44,781 bases of DNA from Polyangiaceae bacterium (GCA_025937895.1 JAICQL010000039.1:1-44781); one strand, 5' to 3'; shown: positions 27,358 to 36,057, counted from the first letter of the stretch. Notes: a model not told the origin generated them from the sequence alone. Translations and numbers: made by a program.

Positions 27358-27387
27358 GCGGGGCGTGCCGCCACTGGCACGCCCCGC
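27358..27387. terminator. Perfect 12-bp hairpin
   Basis: GCGGGGCGTGCC (27358-27369) and GGCACGCCCCGC (27376-27387) pair without mismatch around GCCACT. It lies 44 bp beyond the stop of the Cys-rich repeat lipoprotein gene on the minus strand. No strong T run follows, but stability and position favour a terminator. Confidence 0.55.
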
Positions 27388-27430
27388 TTGCTCTGCTCCA
27401 GTTACTCCGGACTGTGTCAGCTCGGCCGCA

Positions 27431-28531
27431 TCACTCGCGGCACTCGCCGCCCTCACCGGCGGGCACGCACGCGCAGACCTCGGGCGAGTCGTCAAAGACC
27501 AGGCCTTCGACGCACAGCGCGAGCACCGGACAGGTGCACACGCCGCCGCAGTCCGCGCCGCCGTTCTCCGGATCGCAGCCGTCGCCGGGGACATCGACGC
27601 ACACGCCCGCGCCCGGGCAGGCGAAGCCGGCGAAGCCGCCGCAGAACGGCCCGACGGGCACGCACACGCCCTGACCGTCGATCACCTCACACGTGCTGGG
27701 CGCCAGGCAGCTGACCGCCGCGCACGGGTTGGGCTCCTCGATCGGCACGCACGCAGCCTCCCCGTCGATCACCTCACACGTGCTCGGTGCCGGGCAGAGC
27801 ACGGCCGCACACGGGTTGGGCTCCTCGAGGGGGGTGCACACGCCCTGACCGTCGATCACCTCGCAGGTGCTGGGTGCCAGGCAGGTCACGGCCGCGCACG
27901 GGTTGGGCTCCTCGATCGGCACGCACACCGGCTCGCCCCGCACCAGCTCACACGTGCTGGGCGCGGGGCAGAGCACCGCGGCGCACGGGTTGGGATCCGG
28001 ATCGGGCAAGCACTCTGCAGCGCCGTCGACCACCTGGCAGGTGGTGCCGCCGGGGCAGCGCACGCTCGCGCAGGAGTCGAGCTCCACGCACACGCCCTGG
28101 CCATCGATCACCTCACACGTGCTGGGTGCCAGGCAGCTGACCGCCGCACACGGATTGGCTGCCTCGTCGCGCACGCAGCGCGCGCGCTCGTCGATCACCT
28201 CGCAGTGGCGGCCGCCGCGGCAGCGCACGCCGGCGCAAGCGTCCGGCTCTGCATCCACGCACACGGCCTCGCCGTCCACCACTTCACACGTGCTGGGCGC
28301 TGCGCACAGGACTGCCGCGCAGGGGTTGGTGGGCGTGCCACCGGGAGCCGCCAGCTCCTGACTGAGCAGCGCGGTGTTGTCCTGCGCACCGGGCTGGGCC
28401 GCCTCCTCCGAGCTTTGCTCGCTCAGGCCCGGCGCGCCGTCTCCAGAGTCGCTCGCAGACGAGCAGCCTGCCGCGAGCGCCAGTAGACATGCGATCCAAC
28501 AGGTCCCGAGCGCTGATTTCGCTGATTTCAT
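27431..28531 (-). CDS. Cys-rich eight-repeat lipoprotein
   Basis: A 366-residue predicted lipoprotein. The signal peptide ends LLALAAGC with Cys23 as lipid site; residues 24-68 are acidic, Ser/Ala-rich spacer. Eight repeats of about 28 residues follow, consensus NPCAAVxCxAPSTCEVIDGQ then GVCVPxEEP, each with four Cys in the spacing C-x5-C-x6-C-x8-C, probably two disulfides per repeat. Repeats 2 and 4 are divergent (CAGVRCRGGRHC, CASVRCPGGTTC). A ninth, different Cys-rich segment closes the protein. The pattern resembles follistatin/EGF-like stalk modules in secreted myxobacterial proteins. A surface or adhesive role is inferred. It is divergent from the HTH gene at 28901. Confidence 0.82.
   Translation of the reverse strand: MKSAKSALGTCWIACLLALAAGCSSASDSGDGAPGLSEQSSEEAAQPGAQDNTALLSQELAAPGGTPTNPCAAVLCAAPSTCEVVDGEAVCVDAEPDACAGVRCRGGRHCEVIDERARCVRDEAANPCAAVSCLAPSTCEVIDGQGVCVELDSCASVRCPGGTTCQVVDGAAECLPDPDPNPCAAVLCPAPSTCELVRGEPVCVPIEEPNPCAAVTCLAPSTCEVIDGQGVCTPLEEPNPCAAVLCPAPSTCEVIDGEAACVPIEEPNPCAAVSCLAPSTCEVIDGQGVCVPVGPFCGGFAGFACPGAGVCVDVPGDGCDPENGGADCGGVCTCPVLALCVEGLVFDDSPEVCACVPAGEGGECRE
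27640..28327 (-). repeat. Tandem coding repeats of about 85 bp
   Basis: Eight in-frame tandem copies of roughly 84-90 bp inside the Cys-rich lipoprotein gene. Copies 3, 5, 6, 7 and 8 are nearly identical at DNA level (for example repeated CACACGTGCTGGGCGCC-type blocks on the plus strand), while 2 and 4 are diverged, which indicates recent internal duplication. Confidence 0.8.
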
Positions 28532-28631
28532 TTCCGTCCTCCTAACGCGAGACGAGTCCGTTCGCGTGCTTGCCCGGATTGCAGGGTGCGTGCCAGGCGC
28601 TCCTGGAGCTCAGGGGCGGCAGGATCTTACG

Positions 28632-28655
28632 CGATAGGAACTAAAATGCCTATCG
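28632..28655. promoter_or_regulatory. Operator-like palindrome, copy 1
   Basis: CGATAGG (28632-28638) faces CCTATCG (28649-28655) across AACTAAAATG. Aligned with copy 2, the shared core is ATAGG-x-AC-x-AAA-x-TGCCTATC. Such a conserved dyad is typical of a dimeric helix-turn-helix regulator site. Confidence 0.6.
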
Positions 28656-28743
28656 ACAACCGCCGCGGCCGCCGCAGTGCGTCGCGGGTTGCGCCAGCGC
28701 AAGACTGACAGCGACGCCATGGGTTGACCCAGCCTGGCTCACC

Positions 28744-28763
28744 ATAGGCACAAAATTGCCTAT
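28744..28763. promoter_or_regulatory. Operator-like palindrome, copy 2
   Basis: ATAGGCA (28744-28750) faces TGCCTAT (28757-28763) across CAAAAT; both arms are perfect over 7 bp. It has the same orientation and near-identical sequence as the site at 28632 and lies about 140 bp before the HTH protein start. Confidence 0.6.
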
Positions 28764-28900
28764 CCGTGTGCCACCAGGGGTTGCTCACCGGCGCGCCGCA
28801 GGCACAGAGTCGACCCACGCGGCCCTCCGGCGCCCTGCGGAGAGGCTTTCCGCGTGGCCTGGCGGCGCAGGCGGAAGTAGAGTTCCCTCTGGCGAGGTCA

Positions 28901-29653
28901 GTGTCACAGATCAGGACCGCACAGCTCCGGCTCGTCTACTCCCTGCTCAAGCCGGCAGTGGCCATGGCGGCGCGCTTCCACGTGCCGATGCGCACCTTCG
29001 CGGAGCTGCTGCGGCTGAGCTACTTCGAGGTGCTGCGGCGCGAGGGGCTGTCGCAGGCAGCGGTGGGCGAGCGCCTCGGGCAAACCGCGCGGCACATGCG
29101 CACCCTGGCGCGCAAGCTGAAGGGTGACTTCTTCGAGGCTGAGAGCGAGGTCGGGCTGGTGCGCGAGGTGGAGAGCGAAATCGCCCGCTCGCGGCCCACC
29201 GCGCGCAAGCTGTACGAGAGCCTGCCGGGCTGGCCCGAGGAGGAGATCGAGCGCGCGCTGGAGACCTTGCTCGCCGAAGGGAGGGTCACCCGCGAGAAGA
29301 ACCGGCTGGAGACGGCCGCACGCTACCTGGTGCTCAGCTCGGACAAGTTCCACCACCGCATCGATGCGCTCAATCACTTTCTCGGCGGCGTGACCCGCGC
29401 GGTCGCGCAGCGATTGATCTTCGAGGAGCGCGAGCAGGCGATGATCAAGACGATCAGCTTCGTGGCGCGACCGGAGCGCTTTCAGGAGCTGCTGAAGAGC
29501 CTGGAGGCCAACCTGCGCCGCGAGATCGCGGCGCTGGAGGAGGACGCGCAGTTCGAGGGCGAGGGGCGGCGCTACGTGCTGGGCGTGTTCGCCGCGCAGG
29601 AGACGCCGGAGCACCCGGAGGCTGTGGAGACGGCGCGCGCCTCTCGCGAATAG
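28901..29653 (+). CDS. HTH-containing protein (possible DUF6502-like)
   Basis: About 250 residues from the GTG at 28901; an upstream in-frame start at 28766 exists, but that stretch overlaps the palindrome region. Residues about 10-45 form a helical hairpin (VYSLLKPAVAMAARFHVPM, then FAELLRLSYFEVLRREG). A helix-turn-helix follows at about 45-70 (LSQAAVGERLGQTARHMRTL). The middle is a winged-helix-like segment (GWPEEEIERALETLLAEGRV), and the C-terminus is helical (FHHRIDALNHFLGGVTRAV). The layout recalls DUF6502 proteins, but that assignment is tentative. Two matching palindromes lie upstream, which makes autoregulation likely. Confidence 0.65.
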   Translation: MSQIRTAQLRLVYSLLKPAVAMAARFHVPMRTFAELLRLSYFEVLRREGLSQAAVGERLGQTARHMRTLARKLKGDFFEAESEVGLVREVESEIARSRPTARKLYESLPGWPEEEIERALETLLAEGRVTREKNRLETAARYLVLSSDKFHHRIDALNHFLGGVTRAVAQRLIFEEREQAMIKTISFVARPERFQELLKSLEANLRREIAALEEDAQFEGEGRRYVLGVFAAQETPEHPEAVETARASRE

Positions 29654-29814
29654 GCTGGATGCCGCCATCTCGTCCACGTCGCACGCTCACTGCGCGCTAC
29701 CGTCCGCTTTCTGTCCCGAGGCTTCGCCTGTGACGTGGGGCGGCAGCCCGGCCACCCTGAAGGCGCAAATAGAGCTGGCACGACCGTAGTGCGTGTGGCA
29801 ACGCGCCCGGGGCC

Positions 29815-30738
29815 ATGTTGCACAGTGAAGATCGTCGTCGGGGCGTGTTCGCCGCGCTGGCGGCTTACAGCGCGTGGGGGCTGTTTCCTCTCTACTTCAA
29901 GGCGCTGCGCGCACAGCCGCTGGAGGTGCTGGTACACCGCATCGTGTGGTCGGCGGCGTTCCTGCTGGTGATTCACGCCGTCGCGCGGGTGCGCGCCGGA
30001 GAGCGCCGCTGGCAGTGGCTAGGGGAGGCCGCGCGCTCTCCCCGGCTGCTTCTGGGCTCACTGCTCAGCGCAGGCCTGCTCAGCGTCAACTGGTTCATCT
30101 ACATCTGGGCGGTTGCACACGATCGGGTCGTGGACGGTAGCCTTGGCTACTTCATCACGCCGCTCGTGCAGGTGCTGTTCGGAGTGGCGCTGCTGCGCGA
30201 GAGCCTGCGCCGCGCGCAGCGCCTGGCGCTCGGCTGCGCGGCGCTGGGCGTGCTCTGGCTCACCGTCGAGTTTGGCCAGCTGCCGTGGGTGGGCCTTGGC
30301 CTGGCCGCGTCGTTCGGCAGCTACGCCGTGCTCCGCAAGACACAGAAGCTCGGCTCACTCGCAGGGCTGGCGCTCGAGACCTGGCTGCTCTTTCCCTTCG
30401 CGCTCGGCTACCTCCTCTGGCTGCGCCAGCAAGGGCAGAGCATCTTTTTTCAGGAAGACCAGCTAGCCCAGCGCCTCGCGCTGCTCAGCGCCGGACCCCT
30501 CACCTCCATCCCCCTCGTGCTGTTTGCAGCCGGCGCCCGCCGCATCCCCCTCTCCCTCGCTGGCGTGCTGCAATACATCTCCCCCACCTTACAGCTCCTG
30601 CTCGGCGTGGTGCTCTGGCACGAGCCCTTCCAAGCGAGCAAAGCGCTCGGCTACGCCCTCATCTGGCTCGGCCTGGTGCTCTACTCCGGCGAGACCCTGT
30701 GGCTCTGGCGCCGCACCGCCAGCACGCGCGCGGTGTGA
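29815..30738 (+). CDS. rarD: RarD-type EamA/DMT permease
   Basis: A 307-residue inner-membrane protein with ten predicted transmembrane helices in two EamA halves. The start, AALAAYSAWGLFPLYFKAL, followed by VLVHRIVWSAAFLL and SVNWFIYIWAV, is diagnostic of the RarD branch. The second half has FGSYAVLRKTQKLGSLAGLALET and SLAGVLQYISPTLQLLLGV. RarD proteins are drug/metabolite permeases first linked to chloramphenicol sensitivity; the substrate is unknown. Full length. It converges with the lipoprotein gene at 30767. Confidence 0.93.
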   Translation: MLHSEDRRRGVFAALAAYSAWGLFPLYFKALRAQPLEVLVHRIVWSAAFLLVIHAVARVRAGERRWQWLGEAARSPRLLLGSLLSAGLLSVNWFIYIWAVAHDRVVDGSLGYFITPLVQVLFGVALLRESLRRAQRLALGCAALGVLWLTVEFGQLPWVGLGLAASFGSYAVLRKTQKLGSLAGLALETWLLFPFALGYLLWLRQQGQSIFFQEDQLAQRLALLSAGPLTSIPLVLFAAGARRIPLSLAGVLQYISPTLQLLLGVVLWHEPFQASKALGYALIWLGLVLYSGETLWLWRRTASTRAV

Positions 30739-30766
30739 TGAAGTTGCGACAGAGGCGCGGGGGGGC

Positions 30767-31267
30767 TCAGCGGGTGGGTATGGGATAGGTGCTGGCGGCG
30801 GCGCAGGGGGCCGGCGCGCAGTCGTAGCGTTCCTGGGAGAGGCGTGCGTTGACGCAGTCGCTGACGGCGGGGGAGACGAGGGCTTCGAGGGGCTCGAGGT
30901 GGAATGCGGTGGCGCAGCCGGCTTCGAAGGTAGCGTTGATGCGGTAGGCGAGGTCGGTGCAGCGAGCGATGACGTCGAAAAGGAGTCGGTTGAGGTCGTC
31001 GGGGCACGTGAGGGGGATGCGCGCTTCACAGGGGGTGTCGATGGGCACCTCGGTGGGGTCGCCGGTGATGAGGTCCTGGGGGCAGAGGGGGGTCGCGGGG
31101 TCGCTCAGGGTGGAGGGCTGTGCAGCACCGGCATCGGGCTGTGCGGCAACGGTCTGGATGTTGCGGCCGAGGGAGACGTAAACGGGTTCGGCGCAGGCGG
31201 AAGCGAGCAGAGCGACGGTCAGGGCGATGCAGCGGGGGGAGCGCGGCGGGCGCGGTCGGTGGCTCAC
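30767..31267 (-). CDS. Lipoprotein, last gene of the sigma-factor operon
   Basis: A 166-residue predicted lipoprotein with a GTG start whose GTGA overlaps the stop of the upstream gene (31264-31267), so translation is coupled. The signal segment CIALTVALLASAC gives Cys25 as the lipid site. The mature part contains six or more Cys residues (LCPQDL, PCEARIPLTC, RCTDLA, GCATAF, DCVNARL, DCAPAPC), suggesting several disulfides in the envelope. No family is recognised. Its place in the operon with the ECF sigma factor suggests that it is part of, or the output of, an envelope-sensing module. Confidence 0.62.
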   Translation of the reverse strand: MSHRPRPPRSPRCIALTVALLASACAEPVYVSLGRNIQTVAAQPDAGAAQPSTLSDPATPLCPQDLITGDPTEVPIDTPCEARIPLTCPDDLNRLLFDVIARCTDLAYRINATFEAGCATAFHLEPLEALVSPAVSDCVNARLSQERYDCAPAPCAAASTYPIPTR

Positions 31268-32004
31268 TGGGGTCCTGGTGAGGCGCAGCTGCTCTGCACG
31301 CGAGCGCTGAGCACGGAGTGGGGATAGCGTCGGGTAAAGCTCGCTGCGGCGCGCTGTCCGGCGGCGTGCTGTCCGGCGCTGCACAGGGCGATGGCGCGGG
31401 CTGCGGCGCGCTCTTCGTGCAGCGCTCCGCGCGCGAACTGTCGTTCTTGCGTGCCGAGGAGGCTGAGGGCTTGCTGGGGCTGGCCGTCGCGCAGCGCCTG
31501 TTGCACCCGCTGCAGGGCGCGGCTCTCGGCGAGCAGATCCGGCGGGGGCAGCGGCCGTGGGGGCGCGGCGCGGCGGGCGGCGGCGGGAGAGTGGGGCTGA
31601 GTGACGTGGGAGGCTGTCGCTTCAGTCTCTCCAGGAGCGCTGCTGGTGGCGGGGGCTTCCGCCGTGGCCGCAGGGGGTGCTGGCTCCGAGGGGGGTGTTG
31701 CAGGTGCTGGTGCCAGCACGGGCGTTGGCGCCTGGCTCAGTGGATCTGCGGTGTGCGGCGCGAGGCGTGGCGCGATGAGCGCGAGGGTGCCGAGCGCCAC
31801 GGCGGCGGGCACGCCCCAGCGGACGACGCCTGGCAGTGCACGTGGAGCCGGCGGCAACACGGCCTGCTCGAAGCTGGGATCGCTGGCCCCACTCTGGAGC
31901 TGGCGCTGCAGGCGGCGGCGCACCTGCTCGCGCACGAGCGGGCCGGGCGCTTCGGCGGCGCGCGCGCGTTCGATCAGCTCCACGAGCTCGCTGTCTTGCG
32001 ACAT
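31264..32004 (-). CDS. Single-TM protein with anti-sigma-like layout
   Basis: A 246-residue membrane protein directly after the ECF sigma gene. Residues 1-50 are a cytoplasmic helical segment (LVELIERARAAEAPGPLVREQV), one transmembrane helix follows (VRWGVPAAVALGTLALIA, about 62-79). Then comes a Pro/Ala-rich periplasmic stretch (85-160), and a C-terminal helical, TPR-like part (ALQRVQQALRDGQPQQALSLL). This cytoplasm-TM-periplasm layout and gene order match anti-sigma factors, but no zinc-binding HxxxCxxC motif is present. The start lies 1-2 bp after the sigma-factor stop. The role is inferred from context. Confidence 0.65.
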   Translation of the reverse strand: MSQDSELVELIERARAAEAPGPLVREQVRRRLQRQLQSGASDPSFEQAVLPPAPRALPGVVRWGVPAAVALGTLALIAPRLAPHTADPLSQAPTPVLAPAPATPPSEPAPPAATAEAPATSSAPGETEATASHVTQPHSPAAARRAAPPRPLPPPDLLAESRALQRVQQALRDGQPQQALSLLGTQERQFARGALHEERAAARAIALCSAGQHAAGQRAAASFTRRYPHSVLSARVQSSCASPGPQ

Positions 32005-32005
32005 C

Positions 32006-32656
32006 TCACTCTCCTCTCTCGCGCAGCAGCTGGGCGTGTAGCTCCGCCAGCGCGCGGCGGGCGGCGCGGATGCGCGCGTAGATGGTGTTCACGTTCACGC
32101 CCAGGATCTCTCCAATCTCGGGCGCGCTGAGGCCCTCGAGCTCGGCGAGCACGAAGGCCTCGCGCTTGTCGTCGTCGAGCTGGGCGAGCAAGCCGAGCAG
32201 CTGGCGTAGCGCCTCGCTCTGCTGGGCGTCGCGCTCTGGCTCTCGCCCGGAGGCGTCGGGCAGCTCGCCCACGTCGTCGATGCCCTCGGTGGGCTTACGG
32301 CGCAGGCCACGGCGGTACTGGCGCGCGACGCGTACCACGATGGAATACAGCCACGAGCGCAGCGCGGCGCGTGGCTCGGCCGCGCGCGACGCCGAGAAGT
32401 CGGGCAGGCGCCGGTGCACGACGAGAAACACGTCCTGCGTCGCGTCGGGCAGCTGCGCCTCGCGCACGCCCAGCCGGCGCAGGTTGCGCCAGGTCGGGTC
32501 GAAATGCTGATCGTAGATCTCATCAAAGTGGGGGCGCAGCGGCGGGCTGGCGTCCGGCGGGTGCTCCTGGTGCCGCGCTGCGCCTTGCATCACCGAGCCC
32601 GACACCTCCATGGAGCCATGGCCGGGGTCGGGCGTTTCCGTGATCACCGGCCCCAT
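32006..32656 (-). CDS. ECF-type RNA polymerase sigma factor
   Basis: Up to 216 residues from the ATG at 32656, which overlaps the upstream barrel gene by 13 bp; ATGs at 32611 and 32590 are alternatives, the last with GGAGG at longer spacing. Region 2 is visible as FDEIYDQHFDPTWRNLRRLGV, DATQDVFLVVHRRLPDF and RSWLYSIVVRVARQYRR. Region 4 is LDDDKREAFVLAELEGLSA followed by EIGEILGVNVNTIYARIRAAR, the helix-turn-helix for the -35 element. ECF sigma factors direct RNA polymerase to stress or envelope regulons and are held by membrane anti-sigma factors. The next gene has that layout. Confidence 0.93.
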   Translation of the reverse strand: MGPVITETPDPGHGSMEVSGSVMQGAARHQEHPPDASPPLRPHFDEIYDQHFDPTWRNLRRLGVREAQLPDATQDVFLVVHRRLPDFSASRAAEPRAALRSWLYSIVVRVARQYRRGLRRKPTEGIDDVGELPDASGREPERDAQQSEALRQLLGLLAQLDDDKREAFVLAELEGLSAPEIGEILGVNVNTIYARIRAARRALAELHAQLLRERGE

Positions 32657-33738
32657 CCCACGCCGAGAAAGAGCCGCCCCGAGACGGGCGCGGGGCGGTG
32701 CAACACGCCGAGCTCGTCGAAGCCGAACTCGGGGCGCGCCAGCGCGGCGGCCAGCTCCAGCCCAAGCTGCAAGGAGAGCGCGGCTCGCCGGGCGAGCAGG
32801 CCCTGCAGGCGCGCGCCGGCGCTGGCAGCCAGCCACCAGCCGCGTGCGGCCGCGGGCTCGTCCACTCCCGCGCCGGTGCCGGAAAGCTGGCCCAGCTCCG
32901 CGCCGAGGCAGGTGCCGAGGTGGCGGCCCCAGCTGCGGCAGAGCCCGAGCTGGCCACCGAGCCAGTCGATCTCGCTGCTCGGCCCTGGCGAGCGGCCCAG
33001 CTCGGCGTGCCGCGGGAGCAGCAGCGTAGCCCCCAGCTCCAGCCGCCAGGCTCCCTGCGAGAGGCCCAGGGCTGCCTGGGGACCGAGCGCTGGCCCCGGC
33101 AACAGGCCCATCTCCGCCAGCATGCCCATGCGCAGCCTCCAGCCTGGCGCCTCGGGCGCGGGCAGAGCGCTGGCCGGCTCTGGAGCCGTAGGCGGCTCCG
33201 GGAGATCGGTGATGGGCGAGGAGGCTGGCGCGAGCGCCGCCGCTGGAGCGGGCTGTACTGCTGCGGTGGGCGCAGCCGCGGGGCTGCTCGTTTCCTGCTC
33301 GGCCTGTTCCGCGGCCAGCGCCAGCACCACGGTGAGGGCCTGCACCACGGCAGCGCAACTTTCCCCCTGCAGGCGCCGTTGTGCCCCCCGTGTCGAAAGC
33401 GTGGCCTGCCAGCGCCCGGAGAGCGGGACGATCTCGACCTTGGCCGCGTCCACCTTGCTGCCTGCGGCGGCCAGCCGCGCGAGCGCCGCAGCCACATCGT
33501 CTCGGCTCGGGCACTCGGCGGGAGCCGACCAGGACAGCTCGGGCGGCACGGGCGCGGCGCCGGGCGCGGTCAGGCACCAGCTCGCCAGCAATAGAGCCAC
33601 CACCACCTGCACGCGGATCACAGCCAAAGTCTGGATCGGGCGTCGGGCGAGCAGTGTGGGGATCGACCACCCACCCTGACAGACGCTCTCGCTCGGCCTG
33701 CCGGCGGATCGCTGAAGTTCCGGCGGGCGCATTGACAA
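32644..33738 (-). CDS. Exported protein, probable outer-membrane barrel
   Basis: A 364-residue frame. The signal-peptide-like segment VIRVQVVVALLLASWCLTAPGA begins at an in-frame GTG (33621), so the true protein may be 325 residues; the ATG at 33738 would leave a long n-region. The first mature domain (about 80 residues, ELSWSAPAECPSRDDVAAALARL) resembles a small periplasmic domain seen before barrels in myxobacteria. A Pro/Ala linker follows, then Gly/Leu-rich beta segments ending FLGVGWGR. It is the first gene of the operon with the sigma factor, which starts inside its 3' end. Family unknown. Confidence 0.62.
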   Translation of the reverse strand: MSMRPPELQRSAGRPSESVCQGGWSIPTLLARRPIQTLAVIRVQVVVALLLASWCLTAPGAAPVPPELSWSAPAECPSRDDVAAALARLAAAGSKVDAAKVEIVPLSGRWQATLSTRGAQRRLQGESCAAVVQALTVVLALAAEQAEQETSSPAAAPTAAVQPAPAAALAPASSPITDLPEPPTAPEPASALPAPEAPGWRLRMGMLAEMGLLPGPALGPQAALGLSQGAWRLELGATLLLPRHAELGRSPGPSSEIDWLGGQLGLCRSWGRHLGTCLGAELGQLSGTGAGVDEPAAARGWWLAASAGARLQGLLARRAALSLQLGLELAAALARPEFGFDELGVLHRPAPVSGRLFLGVGWGR

Positions 33739-33907
33739 CCCGCGAGCTTACCGACTATCGGGCGGAGCCACCGGCGCCTGTCCTTTTGCCGGGCCATGCT
33801 CTGCGGCGCGTTCTCTCAGTAATCGACGCAGCAATCATTGACCGCAGCGTGGCCGCGAGGGGCGAGCCATGTGGTGACCGACGAACCCCCTTCACATCGA
33901 CACAGCC

Positions 33908-36001
33908 ATGACCGACCTCAGCAAGTATCGCAACATTGGCATTTTTGCTCACGTGGACGCGGGCAAGACGACCACCACCGAACGTATCCTCAAGCTCACC
34001 GGCAAGATCCACAAGATCGGTGAGGTGCACGATGGCGCCGCTACCACGGACTTCATGGTGCAGGAGCAGGAGCGCGGCATCACCATCCAGTCGGCGGCCA
34101 CGACCTGCTTCTGGAAGGATCATCGCTTCAACATCATCGATACGCCCGGTCACGTCGACTTCACGATCGAGGTGTATCGCTCGCTGAAGGTGCTCGACGG
34201 CGGCATCGCCGTGTTCTGCGGCTCGGGCGGCGTGGAGCCGCAGTCGGAGACGAACTGGCGCTACGCCAACGACTCGCGCGTCTCGCGCATCATCTACGTG
34301 AACAAGCTGGACCGTCTCGGCGCGGACTTCTACCGCGTGGTCAAGCAGATCAAGACGGTGCTCGGCGCCAAGCCGCTGGTCATGACCTTGCCGATCGGGG
34401 CTGAGGGTGACTTCGTGGGCGTGGTCGATCTGCTCACCCGCAAGTCCTACGTCTGGGACGACACGGGCCTGCCCGAGAACTACAAGGTCGGCGACGTGCC
34501 CGCGTCGATGAAGGACGAGGTGGAGAAGTGGCGCGGCGAGATGATCGAGGCCGCTGTCGAGCAGGACGACGAGATGATGGCCATGTACCTCGATGGCAAG
34601 GAGCCCGCGCTGGAGGACATCAAGCGCTGTATCCGCAAGGGCACCATCGCGCGCGCGTTCTTCCCGACGTACGGTGGCTCGTCCTTCAAGAACAAGGGCG
34701 TGCAGCTGGTGCTGGACGCGGTGGTCGACTACCTGCCGGATCCCACGCAGGTGGATCCGCAGCCCGAGATCGATCTGGAGGGCAACCCTACGGGCGGCTT
34801 CGCCATCGTCGATCCGAACGGGCCGTTCCGCGGGCTGGCGTTCAAGATCATGGATGACCGCTTCGGAAGCCTGACCTTCACGCGCATCTACTCGGGCCGC
34901 GTGAGCAAGGGCGACAACGTGCTGAACACCTTCACCGGCAAGACCGAGCGCATCGGCCGCATGGTGGAGATGCACGCCAACGACCGCACGATGATCGAGA
35001 CGGCGCAGGCCGGCGACATCATCGCCATCGTGGGCCTCAAGAACGTGCGCACGGGCCACACCCTGGCGGACGAGAGCAACCCGGCCACCCTGGAGCCGAT
35101 GGTGTTCCCGGCGCCGGTTATCTCCGTGTCCATCACGCCCAAGGACAAGGCCAACAGCGAGAAGCTGAGCACGGCCCTGGGCAAGATGGTGGCGGAGGAT
35201 CCGTCTTTCCACGTCGAGGTGGATCAGGAGTCGGGCGAGACCATCCTCAAGGGCATGGGCGAGCTGCACCTGGACATCAAGGTCGACATCCTCAAGCGCA
35301 CGCACGGCGTGGAGGCGACGGTGGGCGAGCCGCGCGTGGCCTACCGCGAGACCATCACCAAGACGGTCGAGGACAGCTACCTGCACAAGAAGCAGACGGG
35401 CGGCTCCGGTCAGTACGCAAAGATCGAGTACCGCATCGAGCCGCAGCCGGCAGGCACGGGCTTCGTGTTCGAGAGCGAGGTGGTGGGCGGCAACGTGCCG
35501 AAGGAGTTCGTGCCCGCCGTCGAGAAGGGCTTCGAGGTGATGATGTCGAAGGGCCCGCTCGTTGGTTACCCGCTCGTCGACGTGAAGGTGGTGCTGACGG
35601 ACGGTGGCTTCCACGCGGTGGACTCTTCGCAGCTAGCGTTCGAAGTTGCCGCCAAGGCTGCTTTCCGCCAGTCGATGCCGAAGGCGGGTCCGGAGCTCCT
35701 GGAGCCGATCATGAAGGTGGACGTGTTCGTGCCGGACGCCAACGTGGGCGACGTCATCGGCGACCTGAACCGGCGCCGCGGCATCATCAGCGGCCAGGAG
35801 CCGACGCCGACCAACGTGCGCATCCGCGCGGAGGTGCCGCTCTCGGAGATGTTCGGCTACATCGGTGATCTGCGCAGCAACACGCAGGGGCGCGGGCAGT
35901 TCACGATGGAGTTCTCGCGCTATGCCAGCGTGCCGAAGAATATCCTGGAGAAGGTGAAGGAGCAGGTGAAGGAGCGAGAGGCGGCTCTGGCCAAGAAGTA
36001 A
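33908..36001 (+). CDS. fusA2: Elongation factor G 2
   Basis: A 697-residue translational GTPase with all EF-G domains. G1 is [11 protein letters not shown], switch II is [12 protein letters not shown], and G4 is NKLD. Residues [20 protein letters not shown], the NWRYAND block and a five-domain C-terminal half ([41 protein letters not shown]) place it in the FusA2 (EF-G 2) branch rather than the primary fusA of the str operon. It is remarkably close to gammaproteobacterial EF-G 2 as I remember that sequence. It is not linked to rpsL/rpsG/tuf. EF-G 2 proteins may support translocation or ribosome recycling under special conditions. No strong SD precedes the ATG. An intrinsic terminator follows. 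Confidence 0.94.
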   Translation: MTDLSKYRNIGIFAHVDAGKTTTTERILKLTGKIHKIGEVHDGAATTDFMVQEQERGITIQSAATTCFWKDHRFNIIDTPGHVDFTIEVYRSLKVLDGGIAVFCGSGGVEPQSETNWRYANDSRVSRIIYVNKLDRLGADFYRVVKQIKTVLGAKPLVMTLPIGAEGDFVGVVDLLTRKSYVWDDTGLPENYKVGDVPASMKDEVEKWRGEMIEAAVEQDDEMMAMYLDGKEPALEDIKRCIRKGTIARAFFPTYGGSSFKNKGVQLVLDAVVDYLPDPTQVDPQPEIDLEGNPTGGFAIVDPNGPFRGLAFKIMDDRFGSLTFTRIYSGRVSKGDNVLNTFTGKTERIGRMVEMHANDRTMIETAQAGDIIAIVGLKNVRTGHTLADESNPATLEPMVFPAPVISVSITPKDKANSEKLSTALGKMVAEDPSFHVEVDQESGETILKGMGELHLDIKVDILKRTHGVEATVGEPRVAYRETITKTVEDSYLHKKQTGGSGQYAKIEYRIEPQPAGTGFVFESEVVGGNVPKEFVPAVEKGFEVMMSKGPLVGYPLVDVKVVLTDGGFHAVDSSQLAFEVAAKAAFRQSMPKAGPELLEPIMKVDVFVPDANVGDVIGDLNRRRGIISGQEPTPTNVRIRAEVPLSEMFGYIGDLRSNTQGRGQFTMEFSRYASVPKNILEKVKEQVKEREAALAKK

Positions 36002-36021
36002 CGGCTTCACCCGCGTGAACG

Positions 36022-36057
36022 AAGCGGCGTCTCCTCGGAGGCGCCGTTTCTGTTTTT
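36022..36057 (+). terminator. Intrinsic terminator of fusA2
   Basis: CGGCGTCTC (36025-36033 region) pairs with GAGGCGCCG (ending 36046), nine pairs with one G-T, around CTCG. TTTCTGTTTTTA follows at once. It lies 20-45 bp after the EF-G 2 stop. Confidence 0.78.

Larger units (their letters stand above)
28532..28900. promoter_or_regulatory. Divergent intergenic region carrying two matched palindromes
   Basis: A 369-bp non-coding stretch between the Cys-rich lipoprotein gene (-) and the HTH protein gene (+). It holds two copies of the same operator-like palindrome (listed separately), about 110 bp apart. Otherwise it is GC-rich with no coding signal. Confidence 0.55.

Noticed and set aside
27640..28327. 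Possible CRISPR array
   Set aside because: The regular 84-90 bp units are in-frame coding repeats with conserved Cys spacing, not repeat-spacer units.
33732..33761. TTGACA with a TATCGG-like hexamer as fusA2 promoter
   Set aside because: The -35 is perfect, but the -10 is weak at the correct spacing, and the site overlaps the possible start of the divergent gene; not strong enough to list.
33755..35614. 619-residue minus-strand open frame opposite fusA2
   Set aside because: Antisense shadow of EF-G 2; composition is His/Leu/Arg-rich and no motif is present.
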